From positions 1 through 25,373 of the forward strand of contig JBFLVQ010000057.1 in NCBI GenBank assembly GCA_040758525.1: a stretch of 25,373 bases of DNA, given 5' to 3'. Shown here piece after piece: positions 22,365 through 25,373 of the stretch (its first letter is position 1; each line of letters starts with the position of its first letter). The notes beneath the pieces are model-generated. The model was not told the origin of the DNA. It saw only the letters and a program-made list of their open reading frames with translations, and did no database searches. The position numbers and the translations under genes were made by a program. Source of the stretch: JBFLVQ01 sp040758525 (GTDB taxonomy: Bacteria > Acidobacteriota > Blastocatellia > Chloracidobacteriales > JADJPF01).

Positions 22365-24314
22365 TTAATAGTTGTAAAGGAAATCTATTTTATTGATGAG
22401 TACCCACATAAGGTCTTCCGCCCCTTGTGTGCGGTTACCCTTCAGCATCGTCAAAGCTTGTTCGAGTTCCGATTTACTCGCTTGTCGCGAAAGCACAGTA
22501 AAGAATAGCTCCTCTACAAGCTGCCGATCATCGCTGACGGAAGAGAGCAGACGCGCTACTGTGCCATTGGTTGCACTGGCACGTACACGCAGGTTAACAA
22601 AGGGACTGTTCATCATTGTCAGTCCTTGTTGTATAGAAGGAGTGCTACTACGCACTAGATCATCACGGTCACCACGGCCAAAAGTGTTGAGGAAGACTCG
22701 TGCCAAGCTTGCCTCTGGCGGAGGCGGTTGACGGTAATAGCCAACTGGCTCCATTGTATCTGGCAGTTGCATAGCCCATTGAATATTATAGGAAAGACCA
22801 TAGACCTGATAGTTGCCCATAATGCCAGTAGCACGAGCAATGGCATCATGAATCTCTTCTGCATCTAAGCGGCGCACCAACTTACGAGCAAAGTAGGTGG
22901 TAAAATCCTCTTTCCACTCGCCAGGATAGCGAGAGGAGAGTTGATAGGCATTTGATTGCACAATCACACTCATAATATGTCGTAAGTCGTAATTGCTAGC
23001 AATAAAGTCATCAGCAAGTTTTTCTAGTAATTCTGGATGACTTGGTTGAATCGTCCAGGGTGCGGGAGGAGGATTCTTAGGATCTAGTCGTGCTAGGTCA
23101 AAGCCAGTGGGTGGATCAACAATACCTAAACCAAAGAACTCTTCCCATAAATAGTTGACAGTAGCACGTGCAAACTGACGATCGTTAGTTAGGAAACGCA
23201 CCAGTGCGGTACGATAGTTCTCGCCAGGACTAGGCATTTCACCAGTGAAGATATAGCGCGGACGCACAACACTTGATCCACCCTCCACAGGCTGACGTGG
23301 TGTGCGATTACCAGAATTAGTATTAAGTAGATACTCTCGCGCCATTGTATCTTGCACGTTTGATTCAATGATAAATGGATCGCGGCTGACCAGATTGCGC
23401 CGTATATCGGTATGGGCAAAGAAGGCCGACATCCCCCAGGCATCTGAGCGCTTAGTACTGGTGGCCCAGAGATTGAGGGCATTAGTGTGGCCACGGCCAT
23501 CATGGCATAGTAGACAATCAAAGGTGTCTATACCTAAAAATCGTTTGCCCATCTGCACTACGGCAGTGTCAAGAGTATCTTGTGGTGGCCCCATAGGTGT
23601 GGTTGCACCTACTATATAGTTGGTCGCACCATTCTGGAAATTGCTGCCATTACTGGTTATTAGGGTAGCAACAAACTGATTGTAAGGGGTATTCTGTTCA
23701 ATCGCTTGTCGAATCGTGGCATGAAAAGCGTTACGCCCTTGAAAATAACGTTGCACATTAAGAGCAAAAGCGTTGTTCTGGAGCAGATCTCCCATCCACA
23801 TAGTCCAGCGATCAACAAACTCAGGTGTGCTAATAAGCGAATTAATAAGGCGGTCACGCTTATCTGGAGTAGTATCAGCCAGGAATAGTCGTACCTGTTC
23901 AGCAGTAGGAATACGCCCTGTTAGGTCAAGCGTAACACGACGTATAAACTCTGCATCAGATGCAAGTGGGGCAGGTGCAACAGCATCTCGCTCCATCTTG
24001 CTAAATATCTCTTCATCAATATAGTTTTTGCGTGGAATTGGTGCTGCTGAGACAGTCGTGGCAGGCATTCTGGCTACCATCAACTCGGTGGCAGCAGAAA
24101 GCTCTCGTATACGTGCGCGGGGATTACCGAAAAGATTCGGATTATTAAGGAAATCGCAGTCCCCGCGGTTTGCCGCTGGCTTCTCTTCCCCTTGCCCCTG
24201 CGCCGTCTTCTCCCAGTTGTATGGTCCCTCAGCAGCCGTAGGTATTGTGCTATGGACGACCAGTGCCATTAAAAAGAGACCAACTGCTAACTGTTTTAGA
24301 GAGGTTTTGGTCAT
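22365..24314 (-). CDS. exported DUF1549/DUF1553 protein with a c-type heme motif
   Basis: A 649-residue protein with a Sec signal peptide (residues ~1-28). DUF1549 spans about 100-275, beginning IDEEIFSKM and FIRRVTLDLTGRIPTAEQVRLF and ending with the CLLCH motif at 267-271 (CxxCH, potentially one covalent heme c) in FDCLLCHDGRGH. DUF1553 covers ~360-640, with the hallmark FTGEMPSPGENYRTALVRFL and FARATVNYLWEEFFGLGIVDP. The protein normally pairs with DUF1501, whose gene follows. In other phyla such pairs are tied to polymer degradation, but no sugar or sulfatase locus is seen here. GGAGG precedes the ATG. It is transcribed divergently from a LysR regulator 201 bp away, its likely regulator. 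Confidence 0.93.
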   Translation of the reverse strand: MTKTSLKQLAVGLFLMALVVHSTIPTAAEGPYNWEKTAQGQGEEKPAANRGDCDFLNNPNLFGNPRARIRELSAATELMVARMPATTVSAAPIPRKNYIDEEIFSKMERDAVAPAPLASDAEFIRRVTLDLTGRIPTAEQVRLFLADTTPDKRDRLINSLISTPEFVDRWTMWMGDLLQNNAFALNVQRYFQGRNAFHATIRQAIEQNTPYNQFVATLITSNGSNFQNGATNYIVGATTPMGPPQDTLDTAVVQMGKRFLGIDTFDCLLCHDGRGHTNALNLWATSTKRSDAWGMSAFFAHTDIRRNLVSRDPFIIESNVQDTMAREYLLNTNSGNRTPRQPVEGGSSVVRPRYIFTGEMPSPGENYRTALVRFLTNDRQFARATVNYLWEEFFGLGIVDPPTGFDLARLDPKNPPPAPWTIQPSHPELLEKLADDFIASNYDLRHIMSVIVQSNAYQLSSRYPGEWKEDFTTYFARKLVRRLDAEEIHDAIARATGIMGNYQVYGLSYNIQWAMQLPDTMEPVGYYRQPPPPEASLARVFLNTFGRGDRDDLVRSSTPSIQQGLTMMNSPFVNLRVRASATNGTVARLLSSVSDDRQLVEELFFTVLSRQASKSELEQALTMLKGNRTQGAEDLMWVLINKIDFLYNY

Positions 24315-24515
24315 AGGACCTCCAAATAAAAATCTGACGATGCGCTTAAGCTATAGAGCCAGCTTCCTGCAAAAAAGTTTGTCGAATTTAAAAAATTTAG
24401 CATGGCGGTGTTCCTGCTACTACCTTACCGATCTTTTGGGGAAAATTGATGATAAAGTTAAGCGACACACCATACGATCTGTTTTTTTTGACTTAAAGTT
24501 GAGTTAAATTTAAGT
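24315..24515. promoter_or_regulatory. divergent control region of the DUF1549-DUF1501 operon and the LysR gene
   Basis: A 201-bp AT-rich tract. A perfect inverted repeat ACTTAAA-N11-TTTAAGT (24491-24515) abuts the LysR start codon, and an AATTT-rich palindrome-like stretch lies at 24385-24400. LysR proteins usually bind a T-N11-A palindrome in such divergent regions; the 11-nt spacing fits. No unambiguous -35/-10 pair was found. Confidence 0.45.
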
Positions 24516-25373
24516 ATGATTTTACCAAACCTTGACCTAGATACTTTGCGCACCTTAGTAGTAGCCTACGACCTAGGCGGTTATGGTCAAGCGGCTGAAC
24601 AGCTAGGGCGAACCCCATCTGCAGTCAGTCTACAGATGAAGCGATTACAGCAAGATGTAGGCGCAACACTCTTCTATAAGAATGGAAGAAACCTAGCACT
24701 GACGGAAGTCGGTGAGATAGTTCTACGCTATGCACGGCGCATTTTGGAATTAAATGATGAGTTACTAGATACGATTCGTGGAGCATCTGTCGCTGGTCAA
24801 ATAAGGTTAGGCTTTACGCAAGACTTTGCCGAGACAGTTCTGCCACAGGCATTGTCTAGATTCATCAAATGCTATCCATTGATTCAGATCGAACTACGTA
24901 TAGATGGGAATGCTGTGCTAGTGGATGCCGTCGAAAATGGTCAACTTGACTTAGCCCTAACGATTGGATATGCAGAGCGCGCAACAGCCAGGCATCTTGG
25001 TGAACTGCAACTAGTGTGGATCGCAGGGCGCGAATTTTTGCCTAGGACAGACCAATTGCTATCAATCATTGCTTTAGGGCCACAATGCATGTTTCGGCAA
25101 CGTATGTTGCAAGTACTAGATCAGACTGCTACTGCCTGGCGTATTGCGGCTGTCAGTCCTAGCTTGGCGGGATTATGGGCAGCAGCGATTGCAGGATTAG
25201 GAGTCACAACGCGAAGCAATATTGGCCTGCCGGCTGGATTGATCGCTAATGCAACTCTGTTTGATCTACCTGAACTAGGATCATTCCCAGTTACTCTACA
25301 TTGCAGAATCAATGAAAAATCTGAAACCATAGAACGTCTGGCCGAGATCATAGGTGATTTGGTGAAACAGACC
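24516..25373 (+). CDS. LysR-family transcriptional regulator (3' end beyond window)
   Basis: 286 codons are visible and the frame is still open at the right edge; LysR proteins are typically ~290-320 residues, so only the end is missing. Residues ~5-64 carry the winged helix-turn-helix: LDLDTLRTLVVAYDLGGYGQ, AAEQLGRTPSAVSLQMKRLQ, then GATLFYKNGRNLALTEVGE. The LDxDxLR start and SAVSxQMKRL helix resemble the LrhA/HexA-like subgroup. Residues ~85-286 are the substrate-binding domain (GQIRLGFTQDF..., GQLDLALTIG). No Shine-Dalgarno is evident: the inverted repeat occupies its place. As a divergent neighbour it probably controls the DUF1549/DUF1501 operon and itself. Confidence 0.9.
   Translation, partial: MILPNLDLDTLRTLVVAYDLGGYGQAAEQLGRTPSAVSLQMKRLQQDVGATLFYKNGRNLALTEVGEIVLRYARRILELNDELLDTIRGASVAGQIRLGFTQDFAETVLPQALSRFIKCYPLIQIELRIDGNAVLVDAVENGQLDLALTIGYAERATARHLGELQLVWIAGREFLPRTDQLLSIIALGPQCMFRQRMLQVLDQTATAWRIAAVSPSLAGLWAAAIAGLGVTTRSNIGLPAGLIANATLFDLPELGSFPVTLHCRINEKSETIERLAEIIGDLVKQT

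Noticed and set aside
22107..22508. 133-codon plus-strand ORF across the DUF1501/DUF1549 junction
   Set aside because: It is the antisense shadow of two well-supported minus-strand genes, with no ribosome-binding site.

Overview
The window looks like chromosomal DNA from an Acidobacteriota-type bacterium, possibly of the Blastocatellia kind. This rests on the gene families: a TonB-dependent receptor with an N-terminal carboxypeptidase-regulatory-like domain, a DUF4388 protein, a Ser/Thr kinase with an N-terminal Cys-rich 'CPxC...CPxDG' stretch, a paired DUF1549/DUF1553 and Tat-exported DUF1501 couple, and a class III fructose-1,6-bisphosphatase beside a DhnA-type class I aldolase. No rRNA-based or database assignment could be made. 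No CRISPR array, prophage, intact insertion sequence or tRNA gene was seen.

Layout. 1-88 is the 3' part of a 5S rRNA, the tail of an rrn operon. 126-3835 holds small regulatory or membrane genes: a secreted hypothetical (-), a DUF4388 protein (+), rpoZ (-), two zinc-ribbon proteins and an ExoD-family membrane protein (+). 3994-8167 carries a gluconeogenic pair (aldolase then FBPase, which together take triose phosphates to fructose-6-phosphate), then a CorA-type Mg2+ channel. 8172-11478 is a minus-strand operon: sugar/polyol-phosphate nucleotidyltransferase, then CDP-alcohol phosphatidyltransferase, then a MacB/FtsX-type permease. The first two look like successive steps that activate an alcohol phosphate and transfer it to a lipid or polyol acceptor. 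11950-17291 is an export/uptake block: a secreted endonuclease/exonuclease/phosphatase-fold enzyme, a TonB-dependent receptor and a secreted metallophosphoesterase. 17292-19227 (-) encodes a Ser/Thr kinase fused to a response-regulator receiver domain, followed by a small secreted protein. 20034-20870 is a HEAT-like repeat protein. 20934-24314 (-) is the DUF1549/1553 + DUF1501 couple, divergent from a LysR regulator that runs off the right edge.

Regulatory highlights. (i) The metallophosphoesterase gene has its own near-consensus promoter, a tandem GTTCTAGA repeat and an intrinsic terminator inside the leader, which is the architecture of an attenuated gene. (ii) Between the kinase and HEAT-repeat genes lies a structured, apparently non-coding tract with its own TATAAT promoter. 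Its 3' end resembles the tail of an IS200/IS605 tnpB gene, and it is the best candidate here for an undescribed RNA. (iii) The HEAT-repeat gene has a strong Shine-Dalgarno placed 44 nt too far upstream, but a six-base-pair stem would bring it next to the ATG. (iv) The CDP-alcohol phosphatidyltransferase has Glu in place of one of the four conserved Asp residues and a degenerate N-terminal nucleotidyltransferase-like half, beside a complete stand-alone nucleotidyltransferase.
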